This document shows positions 1-10,454 of a DNA stretch of 64,000 nucleotides, one piece after another. A program made the position numbers and the translations under genes. The notes under the pieces were generated by a model, which saw only the letters and a list, made by a program, of their open reading frames with translations, searched no databases and was not told the origin of the DNA. Location: positions 11,125 through 75,124 of the forward strand of contig JBPOHK010000094.1 in assembly GCA_052035645.1 (NCBI GenBank), read 5' to 3'. Every line of letters begins with the position of its first letter. The stretch's first letter is position 1. The DNA comes from RPQJ01 sp052035645. GTDB taxonomy: Bacteria > Pseudomonadota > Gammaproteobacteria > Steroidobacterales > Steroidobacteraceae.

Positions 1-1
1 G

Positions 2-34
2 CTCGCCGAGCAGAAGCTCGGCCGCAAACTGTGA
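2..34 (+). CDS. C-terminal end of an unidentified protein (partial)
   Basis: An open frame enters from the left edge and reads LAEQKLGRKL before a TGA at 32-34. Ten residues are too few to name the protein. If real, it converges on the GST gene ending at 54. It could equally be a chance open frame; the window edge prevents a decision. Confidence 0.25.
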   Translation, partial: LAEQKLGRKL

Positions 35-53
35 CTTCGCGGCCGGCGTGCCG

Positions 54-698
54 TCACTTCGGCACGTCGGCCATGAACCACTTCGAGTAGGTCGCGCGGA
101 ACTCCGGCAGCGCCTCGCACTGAGCAGCGTGCGCCTGCAGGCGCGGATAGCGGCCGGGCTCGGCGAAGACTTCCATGGACTCCGCCAGGAACGTGCACAT
201 GCACGCGACCGTGACGTCGGCCTGCGTGAGGCGGTCGTCGACGAGCCAGCCGGACGGGCCGCGGCGCGCGCAGGCGTCCTCGAGCACGCCGAGCACGCCG
301 TGCATCTGGTCGCGGCAGCGCACGACCCACGGCTCGTGGTACTTCTCCGGCGGGCGCACCATGCGCTCGTGCACCACCTCGCGCGCCTTCTCGGCGGCGG
401 CGACCGCGAGTGCCATCAGGCGAAGCGCCTCGCGCCGCAGCGTGCCGGTGGCGGGCAGCAGCGCGCGCGACGGACCGGCGAGGTCGTCGATCGCATCGAG
501 GATGGCGGCGGACTCGACCAGCGCCGTGCCGTCCTCGAGCACCAGCACCGGCACGCGGCCGAGCGGACTGAACTGACGGATGCGGTCGAAATCGACGCCC
601 ACCGACCAGTTGCGATGCTCGAACGGCAGGTGCAGGCGCTGCATGGAGATCGCCACGCGGCGCACGTAGGGCGAGTCGAACATGCCGATCAGCTGCAT
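54..698 (-). CDS. Glutathione S-transferase family protein
   Basis: A 214-residue protein with the two-domain plan of cytosolic GSTs. It has an N-terminal thioredoxin-fold domain (about 1-78) with the cis-Pro segment GRVPVLVLEDG and the glutathione gamma-Glu-binding ES pair (ESAAI, about 62-66), then an all-helical C-terminal domain. The start is the ATG at 698, because the longer open frame upstream is only a shadow of the neighbouring genes. It is the last gene of a tight minus-strand set, 14 bases after S-formylglutathione hydrolase, which suggests glutathione conjugation or isomerisation linked to formaldehyde or other electrophile detoxification. The substrate cannot be read from sequence. 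Confidence 0.85.
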   Translation of the reverse strand: MQLIGMFDSPYVRRVAISMQRLHLPFEHRNWSVGVDFDRIRQFSPLGRVPVLVLEDGTALVESAAILDAIDDLAGPSRALLPATGTLRREALRLMALAVAAAEKAREVVHERMVRPPEKYHEPWVVRCRDQMHGVLGVLEDACARRGPSGWLVDDRLTQADVTVACMCTFLAESMEVFAEPGRYPRLQAHAAQCEALPEFRATYSKWFMADVPK

Positions 699-712
699 CG
701 CGGGCCTCCGGC

Positions 713-1549
713 TCAGGCGGCGTTCAGTGCCCTCGCGTGCCACGCGAGGTGATCCGCCATGAACGTCGAGATGAAGTAGTACCCGTGGTCGTAACCCGCG
801 TGCATGCGCAGCTCGAAGCGCTGCCCGGAGCGCTCGCAGGCGGCCGCGAACACGTCGGGGTTCAGCTGCTCGGCGAGGAATTTGTCCGCCGTGCCCTGGT
901 CGACGAGGATCGGCGCATGGAACGGCCGTTCGGCCACCAGCGCGCTCGCGTCGTAGGCGAGCCAGTCCGACTCGTCGCCGCCGAGATACCCGCCGAAGGC
1001 CTTGCGGCCCCACGGGCACTGCACCGGCGCGGCGATCGGCGCGAACGCCGACACCGAGCGGTACTGCCGCGGGTTGCGCAGCGCACACACCAGCGCGCCG
1101 TGGCCGCCCATCGAGTGGCCGAAGATGCCCTGACGCAGCGTATCGGCCGGGAATTCGCGCGCGATGAGTTCCGGCAGTTCCTTCGTCACGTAGCTGTACA
1201 TGCGGTAGTGCTGCGACCACGGGGCCTGCGTCGCGTCGACGTAGAAGCCGGCGGCGAGGCCGAAGTCCCAGCTCGCGTCGTCCCCCGGCAGGCGCACGCG
1301 CGGACTCGTGTCCGGCGCGACCAGCATCAGTCCGTGCTCCGCGGCCAGGCGCTGCGCGCCGGCCTTGATCATGAACGTCTCTTCGGTGCAGGTCAGGCCG
1401 GCGAGGTAGTAGAGCACCGGCACGCGGCCGTGCCGGGCCTGCGGCGGCAGGTACACCGAGAAACGCATCTCGGCGCGGCACTCGCGCGACTCGTGCGCGA
1501 GGAAGCGTTGCGTGCCGCCGAAGCAGGCGTGCTCGGACAGGAGCTTCAT
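713..1549 (-). CDS. fghA: S-formylglutathione hydrolase
   Basis: An esterase-D type alpha/beta hydrolase of 278 residues, the usual family length. It hydrolyses S-formylglutathione to formate and glutathione, the second step of glutathione-dependent formaldehyde oxidation in the cytoplasm. The nucleophile elbow GHSMGGHGAL places the catalytic Ser at residue 146, and the triad His lies in YDHGYYF (about residue 255). The N-terminal LAGLTCTEETF segment is typical of the family. It begins 3 bases after the stop of the class III alcohol dehydrogenase gene that makes its substrate, so the two are almost certainly co-transcribed. The name frmB is also used for this gene. Confidence 0.95.
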   Translation of the reverse strand: MKLLSEHACFGGTQRFLAHESRECRAEMRFSVYLPPQARHGRVPVLYYLAGLTCTEETFMIKAGAQRLAAEHGLMLVAPDTSPRVRLPGDDASWDFGLAAGFYVDATQAPWSQHYRMYSYVTKELPELIAREFPADTLRQGIFGHSMGGHGALVCALRNPRQYRSVSAFAPIAAPVQCPWGRKAFGGYLGGDESDWLAYDASALVAERPFHAPILVDQGTADKFLAEQLNPDVFAAACERSGQRFELRMHAGYDHGYYFISTFMADHLAWHARALNAA

Positions 1550-1552
1550 CGC

Positions 1553-2662
<1,110 letters not shown>

Positions 2663-2805
2663 GGGGCGGCGACTCCTGTCGGTGGGGCGGAGGCGGGAGC
2701 CTAGCGCAAACGCCGGCCGGGCGGACACCCGCCCTCCCTGCAACCTTCCGGCCGCCTGGCGCATCCAACGGGAACAGGCCGACGGGCGGCCGAGGGAGAT
2801 CGCGC

Positions 2806-3447
2806 ATGATCCGCTACGTTGCCACCCTGGCGTACGCATTCTCGGCCGTGGCGCTGGGCGCGTCGCTGGACGTCAGCAAGGTGAACGGCAGCATCGTCAT
2901 CGAGGCGGGCCGGGAGGCCGGCGACCTCGAGACCGTCAACGGCTCGGTATCGGTCGGCCGGGGCGCCCGCGTCGAGGACATCGAGACCGTCAATGGCTCC
3001 GTGCGCCTCGACGAGCAGGTCACGGCCACCTCGGCCGAGACGGTCAACGGCGAGATCGAGATCGGCGCCGCCTCGCAGGTTCGCGACGACGCCTCGACCG
3101 TGAACGGGGCCATGACGCTCGGGCGGGGTGCCCACGTGGGCGGCCGGCTCGAGAACGTGAACGGGCGGATGCGGCTCGACGGAGCGTCCGTCTCGGGCGG
3201 CATCGAAACCGTCAACGGGGACGTCTACCTCGCGACGGGCTCGCGCGTCGACGGCGGGATCCACGTGGAGAAGCACACGGGCTGGAACCTCGGCCGCAAA
3301 CCGAAGAATCCGCGCATCACCATCGAGTCGGGCGCGGTGGTCAACGGCCCGCTGCGCTTCGAGCGCGAGGTCGACCTGTACCTCGGCGAGGGCGTCAGCC
3401 TGCCCGCGATCGAGGGCGTGCAGCCGCAGCGCTACGCGCTGCAGTAG
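2806..3447 (+). CDS. Exported beta-helix repeat protein with VNG repeats
   Basis: A 213-residue protein with a short signal peptide (about 1-19, ending VALGA) and a body made of near-identical units. The tripeptide VNG recurs at residues 26, 44, 62, 80, 99, 118 and 136, with spacings of 18, 18, 18, 19, 19 and 18, and once more at 179. Each unit is glycine-rich with alternating hydrophobic residues, often ETVNGSV. Such regular 18-residue rungs imply a parallel beta-helix like bactofilins or hexapeptide-repeat folds. No enzymatic motif is visible. The gene is divergent from frmA and overlaps the WYL regulator by 16 bases at the 3' ends. The function is unknown; a periplasmic or surface structural role is only an inference. 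Confidence 0.8.
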   Translation: MIRYVATLAYAFSAVALGASLDVSKVNGSIVIEAGREAGDLETVNGSVSVGRGARVEDIETVNGSVRLDEQVTATSAETVNGEIEIGAASQVRDDASTVNGAMTLGRGAHVGGRLENVNGRMRLDGASVSGGIETVNGDVYLATGSRVDGGIHVEKHTGWNLGRKPKNPRITIESGAVVNGPLRFEREVDLYLGEGVSLPAIEGVQPQRYALQ

Positions 3448-4409
3448 CGCGCCGCCGCCTCACGCAGGCGCTGCCCGACGGAAGCGCGCAAGGCCGCCGG
3501 CGCGAGCACCTCGACGTCCGCGCCGTACTTCAGGATGTCCATCACGAGTTCCGGCTCGCGCGCGTAGGGCACGGTCAGCACGTAGCTGCCGTCCGGCTCG
3601 AATTCGCCGCGCTGGTCCGGGTGCCAGGTTTCCCGCGCGACCCAGCGGGCACGCTGCGCCGTGAACCGGAGCCGTGCCTGCTGCGTCTCGCTGCCGGCAA
3701 ATATGCCGTAACCGCTGGCGTAGTGCCGGTCGAGTTCGGCTTCCGCGACGTCCACGGCACCCGCTTCCAGCAGGTGCGCGTCGGCGACGGCATCCACGGC
3801 GAACGTCCGCAGGGCCCGGCGGTGGTGACACCAGGCGTCCAGGTACCAGTTGTCGCGGTAGTGCACCAGCCGCTGCGGCGAGACCTCGCGCTCGAGCGAC
3901 TCGCCGTCGCTGCGCCGCTCGTGCCGGATCCGGAGCCGGCGCCGCGACAGCACTGCCGTGCTCAGCACCCGGAAGCGCGCGGGCTCCACCGGCCGCGTGC
4001 CGATGGCGACGATGCGGATCCGTCGCGCGATTTCCTCCGCCGAGTGTTCGCCGGCCTGCAGCAGTTCGCGCAGCCGTCGCCGCAGCGGTGCGATGGCCTC
4101 GGCCAGCACGCCGGGCTGCAGCGCCCCGATCAGGCTGTCCATCGTCAGCAGCGACTGCAGTTCCTCCGCGCTGAACCACAGGCCCGGCAGCTGCCACACG
4201 CCGCTGTCGGCGACCTGGTCGTCGAAGCGATACGCCTCGTGGTGACGGTCGTAGACGATCGGCGCGTGCATCCGGTCCTTCATGTACTCGAGGTCGCGCT
4301 TGAAGGTGGCGCGGGAGACCTCGAGTTCGGCGAGGAAGTCCTGCGTACGCACGTGGCGACGGCTGCGCAGCAGGGACTGGATGCGATAGAAGCGTTCGAG
4401 GCGTTCCAA
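3432..4409 (-). CDS. WYL-domain transcriptional regulator (YafY-like)
   Basis: A 325-residue DNA-binding regulator. The N-terminal helix-turn-helix (about 1-60) carries the YafY-type signature RFYRIQSLL and VSRATFKRDLEYM. The middle WYL domain (about 130-215) includes VHYRDNWYLDAWCH, and the C-terminal WCX-like segment starts near 225. WYL domains sense nucleic-acid or nucleotide ligands, and such proteins often control DNA-damage or defence genes. No defence operon is adjacent here, so its target is unknown. Its divergent neighbour is a small membrane protein with a start only 73 bases away. Confidence 0.9.
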   Translation of the reverse strand: MERLERFYRIQSLLRSRRHVRTQDFLAELEVSRATFKRDLEYMKDRMHAPIVYDRHHEAYRFDDQVADSGVWQLPGLWFSAEELQSLLTMDSLIGALQPGVLAEAIAPLRRRLRELLQAGEHSAEEIARRIRIVAIGTRPVEPARFRVLSTAVLSRRRLRIRHERRSDGESLEREVSPQRLVHYRDNWYLDAWCHHRRALRTFAVDAVADAHLLEAGAVDVAEAELDRHYASGYGIFAGSETQQARLRFTAQRARWVARETWHPDQRGEFEPDGSYVLTVPYAREPELVMDILKYGADVEVLAPAALRASVGQRLREAAARYCSA

Positions 4410-4482
4410 GCGGCCTCCGGGCTGGGGTTCGGCGCGAGGCTCGATTATCCTTCAGGCTCGCGTCCCCGGGAGGGCTCGCCGC

Positions 4483-4851
4483 ATGGGACAGGGTCTGCGC
4501 AGGAACGTCACCGGCACCCGGCTGCCGCCGCCGCCCGCACCGACGTCGCGTGACGCGAATCCGTGGCACATGTCCGCCGAGCGGCCGGCCGCACGCCTGC
4601 CGGGCCTGCGCGTGCCCCCGGACCAGATCCCCGAGCGCCTGAAGACGGCTCCGCAGGACGGCAAGCCGGCGGCCCCGTCGCGGCTGCGCTGGGTGCCGTT
4701 CGCGATGCTCGGCGCGGTGCTGCTGGCGGTGGGCGTCGATGCCCTGCGCGCATTCCAGCGCGGCGACTACTTCGCCGCGCTGGTGCCGCTGGTGTTCGTC
4801 GCCTTCGTCGCCGTCGCGATCCTGCGCAGCCGGCAGCGCGACGCCGGCTGA
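4483..4851 (+). CDS. Small two-helix membrane protein, hypothetical
   Basis: A 122-residue protein with a proline- and arginine-rich N-terminus and two closely spaced C-terminal hydrophobic segments (about 72-87, WVPFAMLGAVLLAVGV, and about 97-113, AALVPLVFVAFVAVAIL) separated by a charged turn. A shorter version could start at the internal ATG at 4570 (MSAERP); no strong ribosome site decides between them. It ends 7 bases before the convergent DUF2891 gene. I do not recognise a family. Confidence 0.6.
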   Translation: MGQGLRRNVTGTRLPPPPAPTSRDANPWHMSAERPAARLPGLRVPPDQIPERLKTAPQDGKPAAPSRLRWVPFAMLGAVLLAVGVDALRAFQRGDYFAALVPLVFVAFVAVAILRSRQRDAG

Positions 4852-4858
4852 GCGCGGG

Positions 4859-5956
4859 TCAGCGGGCGGGAAGCCCGGCGTCGGTCGTCAGGTAGACCGC
4901 GAAGGTCCCGAGCCAGTGTCCGCCCTCGTAGTGCTCGCCGGTCACGGCCGGGAGGGCGGCCTGCGCGTGGACCTCGGCCGCGGCCACCAGGGCGTCGATG
5001 CGTGCGTCGCGGCGCGGCAGCGCGTTGGCGATGCCGCGCAGCATCCACGCGCGACTCAGGTTCAGCCCGTCGATGTGCGCCAGCTTCGGGTCCGAGCGGT
5101 GGGTCACCACGCCGGGCGGCAGCCAGTCGGCCCCGCCGTGCCGGGGGATCTGCGGCAGGAACCCCGACAGCCACCGCGCGAACTCCGCCTGCGGCAGGAT
5201 GCGGCGCATGAAGTCGGCCTCGCCCAGGCACGCCGAGAGGAAGTCCTCCCCCGACGGCTCGTACTCGAGCGGGCAGCGGCGGTCGCGCAGGTAGTAGTCC
5301 CGGGCGCGCGACTCGAGCAGCTGCGCGAGCGCCCGGTCGTCCGTCGCGGTCGCGTAGTCCCGGATCAGGCCGAAAGCGAAGGCGGTCTGGCCGTGTTCAC
5401 CGACGCGGATCGGGTAGCGCAGCGACGGCAGCCACGTCATCACGCGTCGGACGACCACCGTCTCGAGCGGCTGCAGGTTCCGCGCCCACTCCTGCGCCTG
5501 GGGATCGTCCCAGGTGCGCAGCTCGCGCGCGAGCGTCAGCAGCCAGGCGAGCCCGTACGGCCGCTCGAACGAGAGCCGGCCCGGGCCCTGGAAGTAGGCG
5601 ACCTCACCAGCGATGTTCTCCGCGGTCAGGCTCCGGGCGAGCGCCGCGCGCGCCTCTGCGGCCAGCGGCGTCTGCGGGAAGACCTTCGCCAGCTTCACGA
5701 GCAGCCAGTGGCCGTGCACCGACGAATGCCAATCGTAGCAGCCGTAGAACGCGGGCATCAGCTCGCGGGGCGTACGCGCGTCGGCCGGGCCCTGCAGCGT
5801 GTGCGCGAGCTTGCTCGGGTATTCACGGTGCACGCAGCCGAGCGCCAGCTGCGCGAAACGCTCCGCTGCGGTCGAGTCGAGGCTGGGGGCGGCGTGCGCG
5901 GCCGGCGCCAGGGAGAGTGTTGCGGCGAGGAGCAGGCTGCGGACACGGCGGTGCAT
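4859..5956 (-). CDS. DUF2891 family exported protein
   Basis: A 365-residue protein with a signal peptide (MHRRVRSLLLAATLSLAPAAHA). The mature part matches DUF2891: it begins with an aromatic and histidine-rich stretch (YGCYDWHSSVHGHWLLVKL), continues with helical-repeat-like sequence, and has GGHWLGTFAVYL near the end. The helical repeats resemble alpha/alpha-barrel proteins, but no activity is established. The ATG at 5956 is preferred because GGAG lies 8 bases upstream. An ATG at 5980 would overlap the upstream GH13 stop as ATGA and is a real alternative. It is last in a minus-strand set with a GH13 enzyme and an M16 peptidase. Confidence 0.85.
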   Translation of the reverse strand: MHRRVRSLLLAATLSLAPAAHAAPSLDSTAAERFAQLALGCVHREYPSKLAHTLQGPADARTPRELMPAFYGCYDWHSSVHGHWLLVKLAKVFPQTPLAAEARAALARSLTAENIAGEVAYFQGPGRLSFERPYGLAWLLTLARELRTWDDPQAQEWARNLQPLETVVVRRVMTWLPSLRYPIRVGEHGQTAFAFGLIRDYATATDDRALAQLLESRARDYYLRDRRCPLEYEPSGEDFLSACLGEADFMRRILPQAEFARWLSGFLPQIPRHGGADWLPPGVVTHRSDPKLAHIDGLNLSRAWMLRGIANALPRRDARIDALVAAAEVHAQAALPAVTGEHYEGGHWLGTFAVYLTTDAGLPAR

Positions 5957-5976
5957 GCATCGGTCTCCAGGGAAGC

Positions 5977-7617
5977 TCATGGGGCCGCGGCCAGGCGTGC
6001 CGGCGCGAGCACCCGCACGGTGCGTGGGGGAATCGCGATCGCGCTGCCGGCCACGGCGCCGCCGCCGAGCAGGTCGTCCAGCGCACCGTCCACCCCCGGC
6101 AGCGACAGCCCCCGCACGTCCTCGGCACCGAGGTTCGCAACCACGGTGAGAGTGCGGGCGCCCGCGCTGCGCTGCCACGCGATCACGTCGTCCCGTCCGG
6201 TCTCGAGCAGCCTGAACTCTCCGCTGGCCAGCGCCGGTTCGGCCTGCCGCAGGCGGATCAAGCGGCGGTAGTGGTTCAGCAGCGAGTCCGGGTCGGCGGA
6301 CTGCGCGGCGACGTTGCGCGTCTCGTGGCCTTTCTGCAGGCGCTCCCACGGCCGCGCTGCTGCGGTGAATCCGGCGTTCGCGCCACCGCTCCATGGCATG
6401 GGGTTGCGGATCATCTCGTCGGGTTTGGCGCCGACCTGGCCGATCTCCTCGCCGTAATAGAGGAACGGCACGCCCGGCGCGGTGAGCAGGAGCGAGGCGG
6501 CGAGCTTCAGCTTCGCCGGGTCCTGGCGCAGCACGCTCGCCACGCGGTCCTGGTCGTGGTTGGTGAGGAACGAGGCGAACCGCCGCGCCGGGTAACTGGC
6601 GACGACGTTGTCGAGCACGTAGGCGAGCTTGTCGCGCGTGCCGGAATTCGCGGCGTCGACGATGGCGTCGGCGAGGTCGAACTCGAAGGCGAGGTCGAGC
6701 GTGTCCCGCTGCACGTAGTCGGCGACCGTCTCGGTGTGCGTCCACACCTCGCCGACCACGAGCGGGCGGCGGCCGCCGCCGTGCACGTGCGCCTGAAAGC
6801 CCGCGAGCCACGCGAGCGTCGCGGGCGTGTCGACCATGACGTCGCCGTCCTCGACGAGGTGGCGGATGGCGTCGAGCCGGAAGCCGTCCACGCGCAACTC
6901 GTCCAGCCAGTAGTCCGCGATGCGGTACGCCTCCGCCGTCACCTCGGGATTGCGGTAGTTCAGGTCCGGCATGCCGGACCAGAACAGGCCGAAGTAGCGC
7001 TGGTCGCCGGCCTTCTGCCAGACGACCTGGCCCCACGGCCCGAGCGTTTCGGGCACCGCGGCCGGATCCACGAAGATGTACCAGTCGCGGTACTTCGGGT
7101 CCCGCGCCAGCGCCTTGCGGAAGGCCGGGTGCGCGGACGAGGAGTGGTTCAGCACCAGGTCCACGATCACCCGGATGCCGCGCGCGTGGCACGCCGCGAG
7201 GAAGCGCTCGAAGTCGGCCCGCGTGCCGTACTGCGGGTTGATGCCGTAGTAATCGGTCACGTCGTAGCCGTGGTAGCTCGGCGAGGGATTGATCGGCATC
7301 AGCCAGATCCCGGTGATGCCGAGGTCCGTCGTCGTCGCGGGATCGCCGTCGTTCAGGTAGTCGAGCCTGTCGATCAGGCCCTGGAAATCCCCGATGCCGT
7401 CGTTCGCCAGCGGCCCCGTCGTCGAATCGGCGAAGGAGCGGACGAAGACTTCGTAGAACACGCGGTCGGACCACCACGGCGAACCGCTGTCGTCGCGCAC
7501 CGCCGGCCCGGTCGTCGCGGCGGGCGACGGGGACGGTGGCGCGGCCGGGGGCGCGCCCTGGCACCCGCCGAGCAGCAGGGCGGCACACAGGAGCAGCGAG
7601 CGGGCCGTGTCGGGCAT
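5977..7617 (-). CDS. GH13 alpha-amylase family glycoside hydrolase, lipoprotein
   Basis: A 546-residue enzyme of glycoside hydrolase family 13, which cleaves or transfers alpha-1,4 or alpha-1,6 glucosidic bonds. The N-terminus has a lipobox (LLLGGC), predicting attachment to a membrane. Conserved regions appear in order: DLVLNHSS (region I), GFRLDAIRHL with the nucleophile Asp (II), GEVW with the acid/base Glu (III), and FLTNHDQDR (IV). YHGYDVTDYYGINPQYG is typical of oligo-1,6-glucosidase and cyclomaltodextrinase-like members. The ATG at 7617 fits the lipoprotein signal; an ATG at 7653 would add 12 residues. It follows the M16 gene by about 50 bases. The substrate is uncertain. Confidence 0.93.
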   Translation of the reverse strand: MPDTARSLLLCAALLLGGCQGAPPAAPPSPSPAATTGPAVRDDSGSPWWSDRVFYEVFVRSFADSTTGPLANDGIGDFQGLIDRLDYLNDGDPATTTDLGITGIWLMPINPSPSYHGYDVTDYYGINPQYGTRADFERFLAACHARGIRVIVDLVLNHSSSAHPAFRKALARDPKYRDWYIFVDPAAVPETLGPWGQVVWQKAGDQRYFGLFWSGMPDLNYRNPEVTAEAYRIADYWLDELRVDGFRLDAIRHLVEDGDVMVDTPATLAWLAGFQAHVHGGGRRPLVVGEVWTHTETVADYVQRDTLDLAFEFDLADAIVDAANSGTRDKLAYVLDNVVASYPARRFASFLTNHDQDRVASVLRQDPAKLKLAASLLLTAPGVPFLYYGEEIGQVGAKPDEMIRNPMPWSGGANAGFTAAARPWERLQKGHETRNVAAQSADPDSLLNHYRRLIRLRQAEPALASGEFRLLETGRDDVIAWQRSAGARTLTVVANLGAEDVRGLSLPGVDGALDDLLGGGAVAGSAIAIPPRTVRVLAPARLAAAP

Positions 7618-7667
7618 CGGGGCCACCGTGGGTCGGGGCGGAGCGCCGATCATAGCCGCCGTGCCGC

Positions 7668-10454
7668 CTAGCGCACGACCTGGCCGTCCTTGTCGAGCAC
7701 CTGGACCGCGCCGAGCTTCAGGTCGCGCACCGGCCGCTCGATCTTCTTCAGGTCGCCGACGATCACCCACGTCAGCGTCGCGGGATCGAGCGTCGCGCGG
7801 GCGGCCGCCCGCACGCCGTCGTCGGTCTGCGCCTCGATGCGTGCCTTGAGCGTGCGGACGTAATCGTCGGGACGCCGGAACACGACCATGTCCGCGATCG
7901 TGCCGGCCACGGAGGCGTTGGTCTCGAAGCGCCCCGGCAGGGCGCGCACGTCGCGGTTGCGGATCTTCGCGACCTCGTCCGCCGTCGCCGGCCGCGGGCC
8001 GACGTACTCGACCAGTTCCCGCTGCAGCTCGCGCAGCGCATCGACGGTCCGGTCGGTCTGCACCGGCGCCGAGACCAGCCAGGGCCGCGGGCCGACGGCC
8101 GAGGGCAGCGCGGAGTTCACGCCGTAGGACCAGTGCTTGTCCTCGCGCAGGTTCATGTTCAGGCGCGAGGTAAAGGTGCCGCCGAGCACGGCGTTCATGG
8201 TCTCGATCTCGAAGCGGTCCGGCACGAGGCTCGAGGGCATCAGCGTGCCGGCCAGGATCGTCGACTGCACGGCGTCCGGACGGTCGATCAGGAAGACCCG
8301 CGCGGCCTGCGGCTTCGCCGCCTCCGGCAGCGCTTTGCCCGGTCGTGCGGTCGCGGGGGCCGTCCAGTCGCCGAAATGCTTCTCGAGCAGCGGCAGCACC
8401 TGCGCCGGCGTCACGTCGCCCGCCACGATGACCGTCGCATTGTCGGGCCGCAGCCAGTCGCGCTGGAATGCCAGCAGGTCGTCGCGGCCGAGCGCGGCGA
8501 TCGAGGCTTCGGTGCCGCTGCCGGAGAACGGGATCGCATACGGGTGGCCCGGCCCGTAGAGCAGCGGCGGCAGCGTGCGCAGGGAGATGCCGTCCGGGCT
8601 CTGCTTCTCGCGCGCGATGCCGGCGATCCACTCCTTGCGCACGCGCTCGATCTCCTGTTCGGGGAACGTCGGGTTGCGCACGACCTGGGCGAACAGGGCC
8701 AGCGACGGATCGAGCTTCTCCACCAGCGCCGACAGCGAGACCGACGAGGAGTCGAGCGACGAGCCCGCCCCGATCTCGGCCCCGAGGCGTTCGGCGCGGT
8801 CCGCGATCTCGAGCGAGCCGAGCGTCGCGGTGCCCTCGTCGAGCATCGCGAGCGTGAAGCTGGCCGCGCCGGCCTTGCGGCCCTGGTCGGCCGCGAAGCC
8901 GGCGTCGAACAGCACCGACACGCGCACCACGGGCACGCCCGGCCGGTTCGCAACGATGATCGGCAGGCCGTTGCGCAGTGTGGCGCGCTGCAGGTCCGGG
9001 AACGCGAGGTCCGGGAACGACGCAGTCACCGGCGCGCCCTGGCTGCGATCGACCGCACCGGCCGCCGCCGCCTGGTACGCGGCGGCTGGGCGCACCTCGA
9101 GCGTGTAGTCGCCGCGCGCGAGCCAGCGCTTCGCGACCTCCTGCAACTGCTTCGGCGTGGCGGCGTCCAGCACGGCGAAGGAGCGCCGGTAGCAGGCGGG
9201 ATCGCCTTCGAAGACTTCGCAGGACGCGAGCACGTCGGCCTTGCCGCCGAAACCGCCGATGCGCTCCAGCCCCTTCAGGAAGCCGGCGCGGATCGACGTG
9301 CGGGCGCGCTCGATCTCCTCCGGCGTCGGGCCCTGCTCGATGAAGCGCTGCAGTTCCTCGGCGAGCGCGCGTTCCACGCGCTCGGCGGGCACACCCTGCT
9401 TCACGTCGGCCGCCAGCGAGAACAGGCCGGCGATCTCCATCGACGAGGCGCTGGCGCTGGCGCTGTCCGCGATCTGGTCGCGGTAGACGAGTCGCGCGTA
9501 CAGGCGCGACGTCTTGCCGCCGCCGAGGATGTCGGCGGCGAGCGCGAGGAGGTCGGCGTCCGTCGTCCCGTCCTGCGGGATGTTCCACGCCTTCTGGATG
9601 CGCGTCTGCGCGACCTGGTCGAACATCACGTCGCGCCGGCTCTCGCTGCGCGCGGCGATCCACACGCCCGGGCGCGTGAGGGCCGGCCCCGGCGGAATGT
9701 CGCCGAAGTACTTCTGCGCCTTCTCGCGCGCCGTCGCGACGTCGATGTCGCCGGCGAGCACCAGCACGGCGTTCGCCGCGCCGTAGTAGGTACGGAACCA
9801 CTCCTGCACGTCGGCGAGCGAGGCGGCGTTGAGATCCTCCATCGAGCCGATCGGCAGCCAGTGGTACGGGTGGCCCTCCGGGAAACTCGCGCGAAAGAGC
9901 GTCTCGCCGACGCGCCCGTACGGCCGGTTCTCGCCCTGGCGCTTCTCGTTCTGCACCACGCCGCGCTGCTCGTCGAGGCGCGCCTGGTCGATCACGCCGA
10001 GCAGGTGACCCATGCGGTCGGACTCCATCCACAGCGCGAGATCGAGCGCGGTCGTGGGTACGTTCTGGAAATAATTGGTCCGGTCGAAGCTGGTCGTGCC
10101 GTTCATGCTGGTCGCGCCGACCTGCTCGAAGGGCTTGAAGTACTCGTCGTTGAAATGCTCGCTGCCCTGGAACATCAGGTGCTCGAACAGGTGAGCGAAC
10201 CCGGTCTTGCCGGCGCGCTCGTTCTTGGAGCCGACGTGGTACCAGACGTTAACCGCCACGATCGGTGCCTTGCGATCGGTGTGCACGATCACCGTCAGGC
10301 CATTCGAGAGCTGGAATTTCTCGAATGGAATCAGGGTATTGGCATTCGCCTGCCCCGGGGCGGCGAGGGCGTTGGCTGAAACCAGGCTGAGCAGGGCGGC
10401 GAAGGAGGCGGCCAGCCAGCGGGTGGGTCGGTTCTTCACGGAGTCGGTCTCCAT
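7668..10454 (-). CDS. M16 family zinc metallopeptidase, two tandem halves
   Basis: A 928-residue exported protein (signal peptide ending ANALAA, about residue 32) of the pitrilysin/insulinase family. The inverted zinc motif HxxEH is at 88-92 (HLFEH), and the third ligand Glu lies in RGVVQNEKRQ. A second, non-catalytic M16 half follows from about residue 490, starting at the segment TLRNGLPIIV. Family members degrade short peptides in the periplasm. It is the first gene of a minus-strand run with the GH13 lipoprotein and DUF2891 protein. Its native peptide substrate cannot be told from sequence. Confidence 0.93.
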   Translation of the reverse strand: METDSVKNRPTRWLAASFAALLSLVSANALAAPGQANANTLIPFEKFQLSNGLTVIVHTDRKAPIVAVNVWYHVGSKNERAGKTGFAHLFEHLMFQGSEHFNDEYFKPFEQVGATSMNGTTSFDRTNYFQNVPTTALDLALWMESDRMGHLLGVIDQARLDEQRGVVQNEKRQGENRPYGRVGETLFRASFPEGHPYHWLPIGSMEDLNAASLADVQEWFRTYYGAANAVLVLAGDIDVATAREKAQKYFGDIPPGPALTRPGVWIAARSESRRDVMFDQVAQTRIQKAWNIPQDGTTDADLLALAADILGGGKTSRLYARLVYRDQIADSASASASSMEIAGLFSLAADVKQGVPAERVERALAEELQRFIEQGPTPEEIERARTSIRAGFLKGLERIGGFGGKADVLASCEVFEGDPACYRRSFAVLDAATPKQLQEVAKRWLARGDYTLEVRPAAAYQAAAAGAVDRSQGAPVTASFPDLAFPDLQRATLRNGLPIIVANRPGVPVVRVSVLFDAGFAADQGRKAGAASFTLAMLDEGTATLGSLEIADRAERLGAEIGAGSSLDSSSVSLSALVEKLDPSLALFAQVVRNPTFPEQEIERVRKEWIAGIAREKQSPDGISLRTLPPLLYGPGHPYAIPFSGSGTEASIAALGRDDLLAFQRDWLRPDNATVIVAGDVTPAQVLPLLEKHFGDWTAPATARPGKALPEAAKPQAARVFLIDRPDAVQSTILAGTLMPSSLVPDRFEIETMNAVLGGTFTSRLNMNLREDKHWSYGVNSALPSAVGPRPWLVSAPVQTDRTVDALRELQRELVEYVGPRPATADEVAKIRNRDVRALPGRFETNASVAGTIADMVVFRRPDDYVRTLKARIEAQTDDGVRAAARATLDPATLTWVIVGDLKKIERPVRDLKLGAVQVLDKDGQVVR

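Noticed and set aside
7618..10032. Long upstream extension of the GH13 frame on the minus strand
   Set aside because: The extension runs in another frame of the M16 peptidase gene and has no domain. The true protein begins at the lipoprotein signal at 7617 (or 7653).
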